Assembly: GCA_016882305.1 (NCBI GenBank)
Contig: VGQX01000010.1
Location: forward strand, 1 to 37,683
DNA from: Cyanobacteria bacterium K_Offshore_surface_m2_239
Lineage (GTDB): Bacteria; Cyanobacteriota; Cyanobacteriia; PCC-6307; Cyanobiaceae
Direction of reading: 5' to 3'
Length of the DNA: 37,683 nt
The notes beneath the pieces are model-generated. The model was not told the origin of the DNA and did no database searches. It saw nothing but the letters and a program-made list of their open reading frames with translations. Shown here piece after piece: positions 8,423 to 16,906 of this stretch (its first letter is position 1; each line of letters opens with the position of its first letter). A program made the translations under genes and the position numbers.

Positions 8423-8991
8423 GTGGTGACCAGCAGCAGGCGCCGCAACCCCCAGGCCAGCAGACCGGCGGCGCAGCAGAGGAGAAGCTGGGGGAGGAAG
8501 GCTAGGCTGTAGCCCACGATCAGCGCGAGGGTGTTGTCGCCCCAGCGACCCGCCAGCCCCCCCAGCGTCAGATTGGCCAGCCCGCACAGGTGGAGTACGA
8601 ACAAGCCCATCACGGCGGCTCCCGTGAGCGCCAGGGGGTCGTCCATGCCGGGTTGGCGGGCGAGCTTGCCGGTCAGCCAGGCGGCGGGCACAAAGCCCGC
8701 CAGATAGCCGAAGCCGGGATCCAGCAGGTAGCTCACGCCTCCACCCTCATGGAACACCGGCAACTGAAACAGGCCCATGAAGAGATAGGCCACCGCCGCG
8801 AGCAGGGCGGTGCGATGCCCCCCGATCAGGGCGATGAGCAGGAGTGCCGGCACCTGCAGGGTCACGCCGAGGGGGCGGAGGGTCCAGCCTGAGGGGTCGG
8901 GGAAGGGAATCGCGGCTGACACCAGGCCTCCCGCCAGGATCAGCAACAGGCCGGCGATGGCGCCGCTCCAGGTGGCAAGAGCCCGCAACAC
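8419..8991 (-). CDS. bioY: Biotin transporter S-component BioY
   Basis: A 190-residue hydrophobic protein of the BioY family, the substrate-binding component of energy-coupling-factor biotin transporters. The block LGVTLQVPALLLIALIGG matches the BioY signature region, as does DPGFGYLAGFVPAAWLTG. Six membrane segments can be drawn. The start is GTG 8991 (MLRALATW); no ATG lies near. No EcfA or EcfT genes are in the window, so it either uses a shared module encoded elsewhere or works alone, which some BioY proteins are reported to do. It is first in the run bioY-lspA-PBP-GTPase with 4-base and 8-base overlaps, and its start is 43 bases from divergent sipA. Confidence 0.9.
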   Translation of the reverse strand: MLRALATWSGAIAGLLLILAGGLVSAAIPFPDPSGWTLRPLGVTLQVPALLLIALIGGHRTALLAAVAYLFMGLFQLPVFHEGGGVSYLLDPGFGYLAGFVPAAWLTGKLARQPGMDDPLALTGAAVMGLFVLHLCGLANLTLGGLAGRWGDNTLALIVGYSLAFLPQLLLCCAAGLLAWGLRRLLLVTT

Positions 8992-9034
8992 GCAGCTTCA
9001 ATGGCAACATCCCATCCTGCTCCAGTCCCTCCCC

Positions 9035-9343
9035 ATGTCCAGCCCCCCGCCAGCGAACCCCCTCCCGGAGCCCGCGCCCCGTGTGGATGCGCCACGTGTG
9101 GACGCGCCGATCGGGGCGCGGGTGCGGCTCCAGGGCGCGGTGGCCTATCTGAAGACCGCCGACCCGATGCCGATGTTGCGTCCACCGGATCTCGTCGATC
9201 CGGAGGAGCTCGGCCTGGTGGTGGAGCGACGGGCGAAGGATCAGCTGGCGGTTCGCTTTCGCCGCGGCACCTTCCTTCTGTCCAGCGCCCAACTCCAGAC
9301 GGTGCTCACCCCCGGGGAAGAGGCGACGGAGCCGGAGCGCTGA
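9035..9343 (+). CDS. sipA: SipA-like regulatory protein (DUF3148)
   Basis: A 102-residue protein whose core (about residues 26-92) has the pattern IGARVRLQGAVAYLKTADP then MPMLRPPDLVDPEELGLVVERR and FRRGTFLLSS, which I recognise as the DUF3148/SipA family. SipA binds the sensor kinase NblS, which controls phycobilisome breakdown and high-light responses through RpaB. The N-terminal 25 residues are Pro/Ala-rich with a short VDAPRVDAP duplication and are probably disordered. The start ATG 9035 was taken as the first in-frame ATG close to the domain; a GTG within the VDAP repeat is possible. The last 38 bases overlap the 3' end of the convergent M16 gene. Confidence 0.85.
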   Translation: MSSPPPANPLPEPAPRVDAPRVDAPIGARVRLQGAVAYLKTADPMPMLRPPDLVDPEELGLVVERRAKDQLAVRFRRGTFLLSSAQLQTVLTPGEEATEPER

Positions 9344-10625
9344 GGGGGTGGTGGCTCCAGGCCGCGCCGGAGGCCTCCAGGGCCGCGGCCGGCCCCACCA
9401 AACTGAGGCTCGGCGTTCGCAACCAGCGGCCCGCCGCGTCGCGCAGATCCTCCGGGGTGAGCCGCGCCGCCCGCTCCAGCTGGAGCTCCAGCTGATCGGC
9501 CGGCAAGCCGTGGCTCAACACCAGCGCCAACCGTTCCGCCAGCTGGGAGCAGGTCTGACGACCCATGGCGTCCTGGCCTCGATACTTCGCCAAGGCCAAG
9601 GTCAGAGCCTCGGCGGAGATGACCTCCTCCAAAGGCGCCTGCCATTCCTCCAGCAGGCAGGTGGTGGCCTCCTCCGCCCGCTCGGCGGAGGTGGAGAGAT
9701 GGACGACGAAGGGAGCCGGGCCGCAGCGGGCCGGCAGGTGCACCCCCACGTCGTAGGCCAGGCCTCTGGCTTCCCGCAGGGTCTGAAACAGCCGACAGGA
9801 CATGCCCGCCCCGAGGTGGGCCTGCAGCAGGCGCAGGGCCAGGGCATCCGGATGACCCCAGGGCACGGTGGGTGCTCCGAGGAGAATCACGAGCTGCTCC
9901 GTCTCCTCGTCCAGACCCGCCAGCCGTTCGGACGGAGGGCGGGAGGGGACGGCCTTGCCGGCGCTCGGCGCGCCGACCGTCCAGGGCATCGCCTCCAGGG
10001 TCCGCTCTAGCAGCTCCTCCACCCCGGCGGGGGCATCGCCGCAGAGGGTGATCACGGCGCCCCGCGTCCCCAGGCCCGCCAGCAGCGGCAGCAGCAGCGA
10101 CCGCTCCAGGCCCTCCAGGTCGGCCTCCACCCCCAGGGGGTCATGGCCATAGGGGCCATCGTTGAAAAGCAGGCGGCGCAGCTGGTCGTAGGCCAGCTGG
10201 GAGGGATCCTCCCGCTGCCGTTGCAGGGTCTGCAGGTTGAGCTGGCGCTCCAGCTCCAGCTGGTCGGGATCCAGGGTGGGTTGCCGCACCATGGCGAGCA
10301 GCAGCGGCAGCAGGCGGTCGGCGTCCTCCGCGCCGCAGTGGAGAGCCACGGTGAGGGCGTCTTCCGAGGCCTCCGACCGCAGGGCCGCGCCGGCTCCCTC
10401 CACCAGATCGGCCAGGGCTTCCGCATCCAGCTCGCCGCAGCCGCGGGTCATCAGCCCCGCCAGGAGTTGATGGGCCCCGCGCCCGTGACGAGGATCGGCG
10501 CCACTGCCACCGCGCATCACCAGCCGGGCGGCCAGCACCCGCGGACCCGGCCGCGGCACCACCACCAGGGGCAACCCGCCCGCCAACAGGGTGGTCCGGG
10601 GGGGAGAGGCAAAGATCTCGTTCAT
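9306..10625 (-). CDS. M16 family peptidase-like protein without the zinc motif
   Basis: A 439-residue M16 (insulinase/processing-peptidase) fold protein. It keeps the conserved C-terminal subdomain block LREARGLAYDVGV and the overall two-repeat length, but where the zinc motif HxxEH should be it reads GAHQLLAGLMTRG, so the Glu and second His are missing. This is the pattern of the non-catalytic partner in heterodimeric M16 enzymes, where one subunit carries HxxEH and the other the RY substrate-binding pair. It overlaps the stop of the upstream catalytic M16 gene by 4 bases (ATGA), which supports a stoichiometric complex. Substrate unknown; targeting-peptide or small-peptide degradation is the family role. 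Start ATG 10625 is fixed by the overlap. Confidence 0.88.
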   Translation of the reverse strand: MNEIFASPPRTTLLAGGLPLVVVPRPGPRVLAARLVMRGGSGADPRHGRGAHQLLAGLMTRGCGELDAEALADLVEGAGAALRSEASEDALTVALHCGAEDADRLLPLLLAMVRQPTLDPDQLELERQLNLQTLQRQREDPSQLAYDQLRRLLFNDGPYGHDPLGVEADLEGLERSLLLPLLAGLGTRGAVITLCGDAPAGVEELLERTLEAMPWTVGAPSAGKAVPSRPPSERLAGLDEETEQLVILLGAPTVPWGHPDALALRLLQAHLGAGMSCRLFQTLREARGLAYDVGVHLPARCGPAPFVVHLSTSAERAEEATTCLLEEWQAPLEEVISAEALTLALAKYRGQDAMGRQTCSQLAERLALVLSHGLPADQLELQLERAARLTPEDLRDAAGRWLRTPSLSLVGPAAALEASGAAWSHHPLSAPAPSPLPRG

Positions 10626-11893
10626 CGGGGCACCGCCTCCAGCACGCAGGCCCGTCGTGGATCCAGGCTGGCGAGGGCCTCCCGCCGCAGGCGATCAGGA
10701 GTCCAGCGCTCCATCATCTCCAAGGGAGCCGCCAGGTCGGAGGGGCGGCCCCAGAGGCGACAGCTGCCGATCAGCCCCGCCACCCCCGAGGCGGATTCGA
10801 GACCGAAGCGGAAGCTGTTGCTCACCAGCCGCCGCGCTCGCTCCCATTCCCGCGCGTCCAAGGGGCGCTCCATCACCTCCTCCCACACGGCTTGAATCGC
10901 GGCGCGGACCGCCGGGAGCTCCTCCGGCGCGCATACCGCCTCCAGAAGAGCAAGGCTGCCGCATTCCATGCTGTGGAGGTCAAGGTCGATGCTTTCCACC
11001 AGCCGCAGATCCTCCCGCAGCCGCTCCACAAGGCGGGAACGGCGGCCCTCCGCCAGCACGGTGGTGGCCAGGTCGGCCCCCATCACCGCCTCCAGATCCC
11101 TGGCGGGGGGCTGCCACCAGGCCAGCAGCAGCCGCGCCGCCTCCAGCCGCGGCAGCTCCAGACGGTGCTGGCCGGGGCGCACCTCCAGCGCGGGCAGGGG
11201 ACAGGGGTCGGCGCAGGGCGCCAGGGTGGAGAGCACGCCGCCGCCGGCCCGCTCCAGCAGGGCCGGATCCACGGCGCCGGAGAGGGCCAGCAGGCAGCGT
11301 CCACCGCCATAGAGCCGCTGGTGAAAGGCCGCCATGGCGGCCGGGTCATGGCCCTCGAGCGCCTGGCGCCGCCCCAGGATCGGCAGGCTGTAGGGGTGGC
11401 CGGGACAGGCCAGCTCCAGCAGGCGCTGCAGGGCCACCTCCTCCGGTTGATCCTCGCTTTGGGCCAGCTCCTCCAGCACCACCTGGCGTTCCATGGCGAA
11501 GCTTTCCGCCTCCAGCCGGGGGGAGAGGACGAGTTCGAGCAGGAGGTCGAGGGCGTCGGGGGCCGCCTCGGGGTTGATGAGCACGTGGTAGTGCACGTCG
11601 TCAAAGCCTGTGGCGGCGTTGCTGCTGCCGCCCAGGGCCTCCACGCGCAGATCGAACTCGCCGGGGGAGAGGTGGTCGCTGCCCTTGAACACCATGTGTT
11701 CGAGGAAGTGGGCCATGCCGCTTTCCGCTGGTGTTTCGAAGACGCTGCCGGCCCGGCACCAGAAATCCAGGCACACCAATGGAGCATCTGGGAGAACGAG
11801 GCTGACCAGCTCGGCGCCGTTGGCGAGGCGTTGGCTGGTGGGATCCCCCAGGGCGGGCAACAGGGTGGCGCGGCACCCCCCGGATTCGCTCAT
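10622..11893 (-). CDS. M16 family zinc metallopeptidase, catalytic subunit
   Basis: A 423-residue M16 peptidase with the inverted zinc motif H62-F-L-E65-H66 in [15 protein letters not shown]. The third metal ligand is expected in the acidic helix [15 protein letters not shown] about 75 residues later. [20 protein letters not shown] is the usual first strand pair and [14 protein letters not shown] the block after the active site. ATG 11893 is chosen (MSESGG); the frame is open upstream but that stretch is antisense to pcyA. It is followed with a 4-base overlap by the zinc-less partner gene. It faces pcyA across 46 bases. The likely working form is a heterodimer of the two products. Confidence 0.9.
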   Translation of the reverse strand: MSESGGCRATLLPALGDPTSQRLANGAELVSLVLPDAPLVCLDFWCRAGSVFETPAESGMAHFLEHMVFKGSDHLSPGEFDLRVEALGGSSNAATGFDDVHYHVLINPEAAPDALDLLLELVLSPRLEAESFAMERQVVLEELAQSEDQPEEVALQRLLELACPGHPYSLPILGRRQALEGHDPAAMAAFHQRLYGGGRCLLALSGAVDPALLERAGGGVLSTLAPCADPCPLPALEVRPGQHRLELPRLEAARLLLAWWQPPARDLEAVMGADLATTVLAEGRRSRLVERLREDLRLVESIDLDLHSMECGSLALLEAVCAPEELPAVRAAIQAVWEEVMERPLDAREWERARRLVSNSFRFGLESASGVAGLIGSCRLWGRPSDLAAPLEMMERWTPDRLRREALASLDPRRACVLEAVPR

Positions 11894-11900
11894 CGACACA

Positions 11901-11914
11901 TGGCAGGATTGCCA
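11901..11914. promoter_or_regulatory. Short dyad in the M16/pcyA divergent intergenic region
   Basis: TGGCA-GGAT-TGCCA is a 5-base-pair inverted repeat within the only 46 bases between the divergent starts. Both genes' promoters must overlap this space or lie inside the opposite gene. The dyad could be an operator, but 5 base pairs is within chance expectation, so this is a weak call. Confidence 0.25.
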
Positions 11915-11939
11915 TTCTGCTGGTCGCTCGCTTCCGCCG

Positions 11940-12737
11940 ATGACCCGGGCCACCGACACATCCCTCCCTCCCGCCTCCGCCCCCGGGTCCGACCCCCGCG
12001 TCACGGAGGGGGTGCACCCCCTCGTCGATGCCCTGGCGGCGCGCATCCGCCACATCCGCCAGGGGCTGCCGGAGCTGCGTCCCCTGGAGCTGGATCCCTC
12101 CCTGGAAGCCATCAGCGGCAGCCTGGATGGCGAACGTCTGTTCATCCACAACGAACTGCATCGCAGCTGCGGCCTGCGCAAGCTGCATCTGGAAACCGCC
12201 CGCCTGGGGGCGGGGCTGCAGATTCTGCACTGCGTCTTCTTCCCCGATCCCCGCTACGATCTGCCCGTGTTCGGGGCCGACATTGTCGCTGGGCGCGGCG
12301 TGGTGTCGGCCGCCATCGTGGATCTGTCCCCAGTGAGCGGCACGCTGCCGGCGCCCATGGCCAGCCGATTGACGGAGCGTCCGCGTCCGCCATTTAGTGA
12401 GATCCGGGAGCTGCCGCCCTGGGGCGCCATTTTTTCCCCCCATGTGCTCTTCATCCGGCCCCGCACGCCCGAGGAGGAGGAGTGGTTTGTCGAAGAGGTG
12501 GCGGCGGCTCTGGAGGTGCTGGCGGAGACCTGCCGCAACGCCCAAGCCATGAGTTGGGATGATCCGGCTACCATCGCCAGATGGTCGGGTCAGCTGCACT
12601 ATTGTCACCAACAGAAACAAAACGACAAGACGCGGCGCGTGCTGGAGAAGGCCTTCAATCCGGAGTGGGCGAACACCTACATCGAGACCCTGCTCTTCGA
12701 CGATCCCCTCCCGCCCGCGCCACCTCTGGACCCCTGA
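11940..12737 (+). CDS. pcyA: Phycocyanobilin:ferredoxin oxidoreductase
   Basis: A 265-residue ferredoxin-dependent bilin reductase that makes phycocyanobilin from biliverdin IXalpha by four-electron reduction, supplying the chromophore for phycobilisome proteins such as ApcF in this window. Conserved blocks seen are [46 protein letters not shown] and the C-terminal [15 protein letters not shown]. Start ATG 11940 (MTRATD) adds a short Pro/Ser/Ala-rich leader before [12 protein letters not shown], where most PcyA proteins begin; the leader makes it slightly longer than usual (about 245). A start nearer the domain is possible but would not be ATG. The gene is followed by the devBCA exporter, whose first reading frame overlaps its 3' end. 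Confidence 0.93.
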   Translation: MTRATDTSLPPASAPGSDPRVTEGVHPLVDALAARIRHIRQGLPELRPLELDPSLEAISGSLDGERLFIHNELHRSCGLRKLHLETARLGAGLQILHCVFFPDPRYDLPVFGADIVAGRGVVSAAIVDLSPVSGTLPAPMASRLTERPRPPFSEIRELPPWGAIFSPHVLFIRPRTPEEEEWFVEEVAAALEVLAETCRNAQAMSWDDPATIARWSGQLHYCHQQKQNDKTRRVLEKAFNPEWANTYIETLLFDDPLPPAPPLDP

Positions 12738-13705
12738 GATCGACTCCCCCCGCTCCAGGGTCCGGGCCGTCCCCGCTGCCGGGCGGACCGCTGGTCTTCG
12801 GCCTCGTCGCCGCCCTGGCCGGCGTCGCTCTGACGCTGACCGCCCTCGTGGCCACGCGACAATGGTCTCTGCCCGGCAAGCCGCCCGCACGGACCACCGG
12901 CCCCGCCAAGATGGCTGTCGCGCCCAAGCCTGCCGAAGCGGTGGCCGCCCTCGGTCGCCTGGAGCCCGCCGGGGAGATCCGGGTGCTGGCGGCTCCCATC
13001 GCCGGGGTGGGCGGCAGCCCGCGCATCACCCGTCTGCTCGTCAATGAAGGCGACCGGGTGGAACGGGGGCAGGTTCTGGCGTTGTTCGACACCCGCCCCA
13101 CCCTGGAGGCGGAGAAGCTGCTCATCGACACGCGCCTGGCCAATCTGGCCCGCCGACTGCGGGTGGAGGAGCGGGAGCTCAATCGCTATCGCCAGCTCAC
13201 CCGCGTCGGGGCCCTGAGCGCGGATGAGCTCGATCGACGCGAGCAGCAATACTTGCAGCTGCTCGGCGAATGGCAGGTGGCCCGCGCCGATCTGGAGCGG
13301 GTGCGGGCGGATCTGGACAACACGGTGTTGCGAGCGCCGATCACGGGCACCGTGCTTCGGTTGATCGCCCACGCGGGGGAGCGGCCCACGGACAAAGGCA
13401 TCCTTGAACTCGGGGCCAACGACCGCATGGAGGCCCTGCTGGAGGTCTACGAAAGCGACATCGACCGCGTGCGACCGGGCCAGGGCGTGCGGCTCACCAG
13501 TGAGAACGGGGGCTTTGCCGGCGGCCTGCGGGGCACGGTGCTCCGCATCAGCCCCCAGATCCGGCAACGGGAGGTGCTCTCCACCGACCCCAGCGGTGAC
13601 GTGGATGCCCGCATCGTGGAGGTGCGGGTGGCCCTGGATCCGGAGGATGCCCGTCGCGTGCGCGCCCTCACGGGCCTGAAGGTGATCGCCCGCCTGGATC
13701 CATGA
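12665..13705 (+). CDS. devB: HlyD/DevB-type membrane fusion protein of an ABC exporter
   Basis: About 346 residues: a short Arg/Pro-rich leader, one membrane anchor ([20 protein letters not shown]), a lipoyl-like half motif, a helical hairpin (about [20 protein letters not shown] onward) and a beta-barrel region ending [39 protein letters not shown] and [18 protein letters not shown] are typical of DevB-like adaptors that join an inner-membrane DevAC pump to a TolC-like channel. The start is uncertain. The frame is open from ATG 12581 inside pcyA; GTG 12665 is given as a compromise (73-base overlap with pcyA). No ATG, GTG or TTG lies between the pcyA stop and the anchor helix, so either a long overlap or a CTG start near 12734 must be used. 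The stop overlaps devC by 4 bases. Confidence 0.82.
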   Translation: MGEHLHRDPALRRSPPARATSGPLRSTPPAPGSGPSPLPGGPLVFGLVAALAGVALTLTALVATRQWSLPGKPPARTTGPAKMAVAPKPAEAVAALGRLEPAGEIRVLAAPIAGVGGSPRITRLLVNEGDRVERGQVLALFDTRPTLEAEKLLIDTRLANLARRLRVEERELNRYRQLTRVGALSADELDRREQQYLQLLGEWQVARADLERVRADLDNTVLRAPITGTVLRLIAHAGERPTDKGILELGANDRMEALLEVYESDIDRVRPGQGVRLTSENGGFAGGLRGTVLRISPQIRQREVLSTDPSGDVDARIVEVRVALDPEDARRVRALTGLKVIARLDP

Positions 13706-14877
13706 GCCCCCCCCTGCCCTGGCGGGAGCGCCGCATTCCCCTGGCCTGGCTGCTCCTGATTCGCCAGCCGGCGCGTTTGGCCGTGGCTCTCGCCGGCATC
13801 TGCTTCGCGGGCATCCTGATGTTCATGCAGCTGGGGTTCCGCGACGGCCTGTTCGACGCCAGCATCACCCTGCACAAGCTCCTTGACGCTGATCTGGTGG
13901 TGATCAGTCCCCGCACCATGAGCTCCATCGCCATGGCGGGCTTCCCTCGGCGTCGTCTGGTGCAGGTCACTGCGGATCCGGATGTGGTCGGCACCACACC
14001 GGTGAATTGGAACCAGTTGCTCTGGCGCAATCCCGAGACGCGCACCACCCGCTCGATCCTCACCCTCGGCTTCGAGCCTGGCGACTCCCTCTTCCTGCCC
14101 TCCGCCCTCGGGGACCAGGCTCGCCTGCTGACGCAGCGCGGGCGCGTGCTGTTTGATGAGCTCTCGCGTCCGGAATACGGCCCGGTGGCGCGCTGGATGA
14201 AGGAGGGGCGCACGGTGGAGACGGAAGTGGCGGGCAAGCGGATCCGGGTGGCGGGCCTGGTGTCCTTGGGGGCCTCCTTCGGGGCGGATGGAAACATGCT
14301 CACCAGCCGCGAAACGTTCCTGCGGCTCCTGCCCAACACGCCACCCGGAAGCATTGAGCTGGGGCTGATCCGCTTGCGGCCCGGAGCCGATGCCGCGGCG
14401 GTGGCCCAGCGTTTGCGCCAGCGGTTGCCGAAGGATGTGGCGATCTACAGCAAGCGCGGTTTTGAGGAATTTGAGATCAACTATTGGCGTGGGAGCACCG
14501 CCATCGGCTTCATCTTCACCCTTGGCGCCGCCATGGGGTTTGTCGTGGGCTGTGTGATCGTGTATCAGATTCTCCACTCTGACGTCAGCGATCACCTGCC
14601 GGAATACGCTACGTTGCTGGCCATGGGTTACCCGCTCCGCGATCTGCTCGGGGTGGTGGCGCGGGAGGGCTTTCTCTTGGCCATCCTTGGTTATCTGCCC
14701 GCCTGGCTCACCGGACAGATGCTTTATGTGATGGTGCGCAAGGGAACGGGGTTGCCGGTTCAGATGGACAGCCAACGCTCCCTTGTGGTGCTGGCGATGA
14801 TCTTCACGATGTGCATGGCCTCAGCTCTGCTGGCGATGCGCAAACTCGCCGACGCCGACCCCGCCGAGATCTTCTGA
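13702..14877 (+). CDS. devC: DevC-type ABC exporter permease
   Basis: A 391-residue FtsX-fold permease. It has one N-terminal membrane helix (about 22-42, RLAVALAGICFAGILMFMQL), a large periplasmic domain (about 45-265) and three more helices, with STAIGFIFTLGAAMGFVVGC, EGFLLAILGYLPAWLTGQML and LVVLAMIFTMCMASALLAM. The opening LAWLLLIRQPARLAVALAGI and FMQLGFRDGLFDAS match DevC proteins. In heterocyst formers DevBCA exports envelope glycolipids; in unicellular cyanobacteria related pumps have less clear cargo. Start ATG 13702 overlaps the devB stop (ATGA), and devA follows after 4 bases, so the three form one operon. Confidence 0.92.
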   Translation: MSPPLPWRERRIPLAWLLLIRQPARLAVALAGICFAGILMFMQLGFRDGLFDASITLHKLLDADLVVISPRTMSSIAMAGFPRRRLVQVTADPDVVGTTPVNWNQLLWRNPETRTTRSILTLGFEPGDSLFLPSALGDQARLLTQRGRVLFDELSRPEYGPVARWMKEGRTVETEVAGKRIRVAGLVSLGASFGADGNMLTSRETFLRLLPNTPPGSIELGLIRLRPGADAAAVAQRLRQRLPKDVAIYSKRGFEEFEINYWRGSTAIGFIFTLGAAMGFVVGCVIVYQILHSDVSDHLPEYATLLAMGYPLRDLLGVVAREGFLLAILGYLPAWLTGQMLYVMVRKGTGLPVQMDSQRSLVVLAMIFTMCMASALLAMRKLADADPAEIF

Positions 14878-14881
14878 CGCG

Positions 14882-15619
14882 ATGCCGATGCCGATCTCCA
14901 TGCCGATGGCGACGTTGAGCGACGCCACCCCCGCCGTCGCTGTGCAAGGGCTGAACCATTGGTATGGCCGGGGGGCGACCCGTCGCCAGGTGCTCCAGGC
15001 GGTGGATCTGCGGATTCAACCCGGGGAGGTGGTGCTGCTCACGGGTCCCTCCGGCTGTGGCAAGACCACCCTTCTCACCCTGGTGGGGGCCCTGCGGCAG
15101 GTGATGGAGGGATCGGTGCGGGTTCTGGACCAGGAGCTGCTGGGCAGCGGTCGGGGCGACCGGCAGCGGATTCGCCGCCAGATCGGCATGATCTTCCAGG
15201 GACACAACCTGTTGCGCTGCCTGACGGCGGAGCAGAACGTGCAGATGGGGTCCGACCTGCTGCCAGGTCTCTCCTACCGGGCGCGTCGCGACCTGGCCCG
15301 CGAGTGGCTGCGGGCGGTGGGCCTGGAGGACCACATGGGCAAGCTTCCCCATGATCTCTCCGGCGGCCAGAAGCAGCGGGTGGCCATCGCCCGTGCCCTG
15401 GCGGCTGAACCCCGCCTGCTGCTGGCCGATGAACCGACAGCCGCCCTGGATCGGCGCACGGGACGGGATGTGGTGCTGCTGCTGCAGTCGTTGGCCCGGG
15501 AGCAAGGCTGTGCCGTGTTGATGGTCACCCATGACCCGCGCATCCTGGACGTGGCCGATCGCCTCGTGCAGATGGAGGATGGTCGTCTCTGGAGCGCCGA
15601 GCCCGCCCTGGTGGGCTGA
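14882..15619 (+). CDS. devA: DevA-type ABC exporter ATP-binding protein
   Basis: A 245-residue ABC ATPase of the LolD/MacB-like branch. Walker A GPSGCGKTT (55-63), Q-loop Q106, signature LSGGQ (159-163), Walker B LLLADE (179-184), D-loop ALD and switch H217 are all intact, so it should be active. It would power the DevBC complex encoded immediately upstream (4-base gap). The start is ambiguous: the first nine codons contain four ATGs in a run of ATGCCG-like units (MPMPISMPM), at 14882, 14888, 14900 and 14906. ATG 14882 is listed as the first; 14906 would leave MATLSDATPAVAVQGL and a more usual length. Confidence 0.93.
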   Translation: MPMPISMPMATLSDATPAVAVQGLNHWYGRGATRRQVLQAVDLRIQPGEVVLLTGPSGCGKTTLLTLVGALRQVMEGSVRVLDQELLGSGRGDRQRIRRQIGMIFQGHNLLRCLTAEQNVQMGSDLLPGLSYRARRDLAREWLRAVGLEDHMGKLPHDLSGGQKQRVAIARALAAEPRLLLADEPTAALDRRTGRDVVLLLQSLAREQGCAVLMVTHDPRILDVADRLVQMEDGRLWSAEPALVG

Positions 15620-15699
15620 GGCCTGATGCGCGCGCCCGGAGGAGGGGGGAGAGGTCGGTTGGCTAGTGTTGTTCTCATCCATTCAGACGCCTCTCGCGC

Positions 15700-15855
15700 A
15701 TGGCCAAACGCCGCAATCTCAAGAAGGAAAAACAGGAGCGCAATCGCGCCTACGCCCGCAAGTTCAAGAAGCGCAAACTCCGCAACGACGGCCGTGGTGA
15801 AGGGGCTGGCAACGGCGTGACCGGCACCGCCAGCAACGGCGGAGCCGCAGACTGA
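15700..15855 (+). CDS. Small highly basic conserved protein (51 aa), unknown function
   Basis: A 51-residue protein beginning MAKRRNLKKEKQERNRAYAR, with basic residues dominating the first 29 positions and a Gly/Asn/Ala-rich tail. I recall near-identical N-termini in small hypothetical proteins of picocyanobacteria, but cannot search. The charge pattern would suit RNA or ribosome binding; that is inference. It lies 80 bases after devA and is followed, 38 bases after its stop, by a strong intrinsic terminator, so its transcript end is well defined. It is too short for many gene finders. Confidence 0.75.
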   Translation: MAKRRNLKKEKQERNRAYARKFKKRKLRNDGRGEGAGNGVTGTASNGGAAD

Positions 15856-15893
15856 CAACCACCCCGCGGCGCTCCCATCAGGAGCTTCGGGCA

Positions 15894-15920
15894 GGGGGGA
15901 TCCAGCGGATCCCCCCTTTT
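15894..15920 (+). terminator. Rho-independent terminator
   Basis: GGGGGGATCC (15894-15903), loop AGC, GGATCCCCCC (15907-15916), then TTTT. This is a perfect 10-base-pair GC-rich stem with a 3-base loop and a short T-run. It ends the 51-residue protein gene and possibly devBCA transcripts. The next gene's first possible ATG (15923) lies 3 bases after it, which argues for the ATG at 15938. Confidence 0.88.
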
Positions 15921-15937
15921 CCATGCAGGCCCCAGCC

Positions 15938-16870
15938 ATGTTTTTCAGCGTCGTCATCCCCACCTACAACCGTCTGCCGATCCTGCGGAAGTGCCTGCGG
16001 GCCTTGGAAGAGCAGGAGATCTCCGCTCCCGTGCGGGGGTATGAGGTGGTGGTGGTGGACGATGGCTCCAGCGATGACACGGTGCCCTGGCTGCGCGCCC
16101 ACGCCGCGACCCTGCCCCATGTCCGCTTGATCCGCCAGGAGCATGGCGGACCGGCGGAGGGACGCAACCGGGGCGTGCGGGAGGCTCGGGGGGAGGTGAT
16201 CGTGTTCATTGACAGCGATCTGGTGGTGACCCCCACTTTTCTCGCCAGCCACGCCCGAGCCCTGGCGGCAGCCTGGCGTCAGCGGGGCGATCGCCTCTGC
16301 TTCACCTACGGCGCGGTGGTCAACACGGCGAATTTTGACCATCCCACCCGGGAACCCCACAAGCTCACCGATCACTCCTGGGCCTACTTCGCCACCGGCA
16401 ATGTGGCGATCGATCGCGAGGTCTTGGAGCGGGCTGGCCTGTTTGACACCAGCTTCCGCCTTTATGGCTGGGAGGATCTGGAGCTGGGGGAACGGCTGCG
16501 CCAGCTGGGCGTGGTGTTGGTGCGAGCTCCGGAGGCGGTGGGCTACCACTGGCATCCGGCCCTCTCCCTGGAGCAGATCCCGGATCTCCTGAGGGTGGAA
16601 CGGGAGCGGGCGAAAATGGCCCTGGTGTTCTTCCGCAAGCATCCCAGCCGTCGGGTGCGCTTCATCGTTCAGTACACCTGGCTCCATCGTCTGCTCTGGG
16701 AGCTGCTCACCCTCGGGGGGCTGCTCAATGAGCGGAGCCTGCGTCCTCTGTTGGCCTGGCTGGTGCGCCATGGACAGGCCCGCTGGGCGATGGAGCTGCT
16801 GCGGTTGCCCCTCAACCGCCTGGGCGTGCGCGAGCTCTTCGCCGAAGCCCGCCGTCAAGGCCTGCGCTGA
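15938..16870 (+). CDS. Family 2 glycosyltransferase
   Basis: About 310 residues with a GT-A fold. The N-terminal MFFSVVIPTYNR, the nucleotide-binding VVVVDDGSSDDT (37-48), RNRGVREARGEVIVFIDSD with the DxD-type D92-S-D94, and the acceptor-side FRLYGWEDLELGERLRQLG place it in family 2, in the group with a galactosyltransferase-like C-terminal block. Donor and acceptor sugars cannot be told. ATG 15938 is preferred because the earlier in-frame ATG at 15923 lies only 3 bases after a terminator hairpin. It precedes the rpsB leader by 118 bases. No partner polysaccharide genes are adjacent; it may act in cell-surface glycan or glycolipid synthesis. Confidence 0.88.
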   Translation: MFFSVVIPTYNRLPILRKCLRALEEQEISAPVRGYEVVVVDDGSSDDTVPWLRAHAATLPHVRLIRQEHGGPAEGRNRGVREARGEVIVFIDSDLVVTPTFLASHARALAAAWRQRGDRLCFTYGAVVNTANFDHPTREPHKLTDHSWAYFATGNVAIDREVLERAGLFDTSFRLYGWEDLELGERLRQLGVVLVRAPEAVGYHWHPALSLEQIPDLLRVERERAKMALVFFRKHPSRRVRFIVQYTWLHRLLWELLTLGGLLNERSLRPLLAWLVRHGQARWAMELLRLPLNRLGVRELFAEARRQGLR

Positions 16871-16906
16871 TCGTTTGGTAGGTTGGCAAGGTCCATTCAT
16901 CCCACA

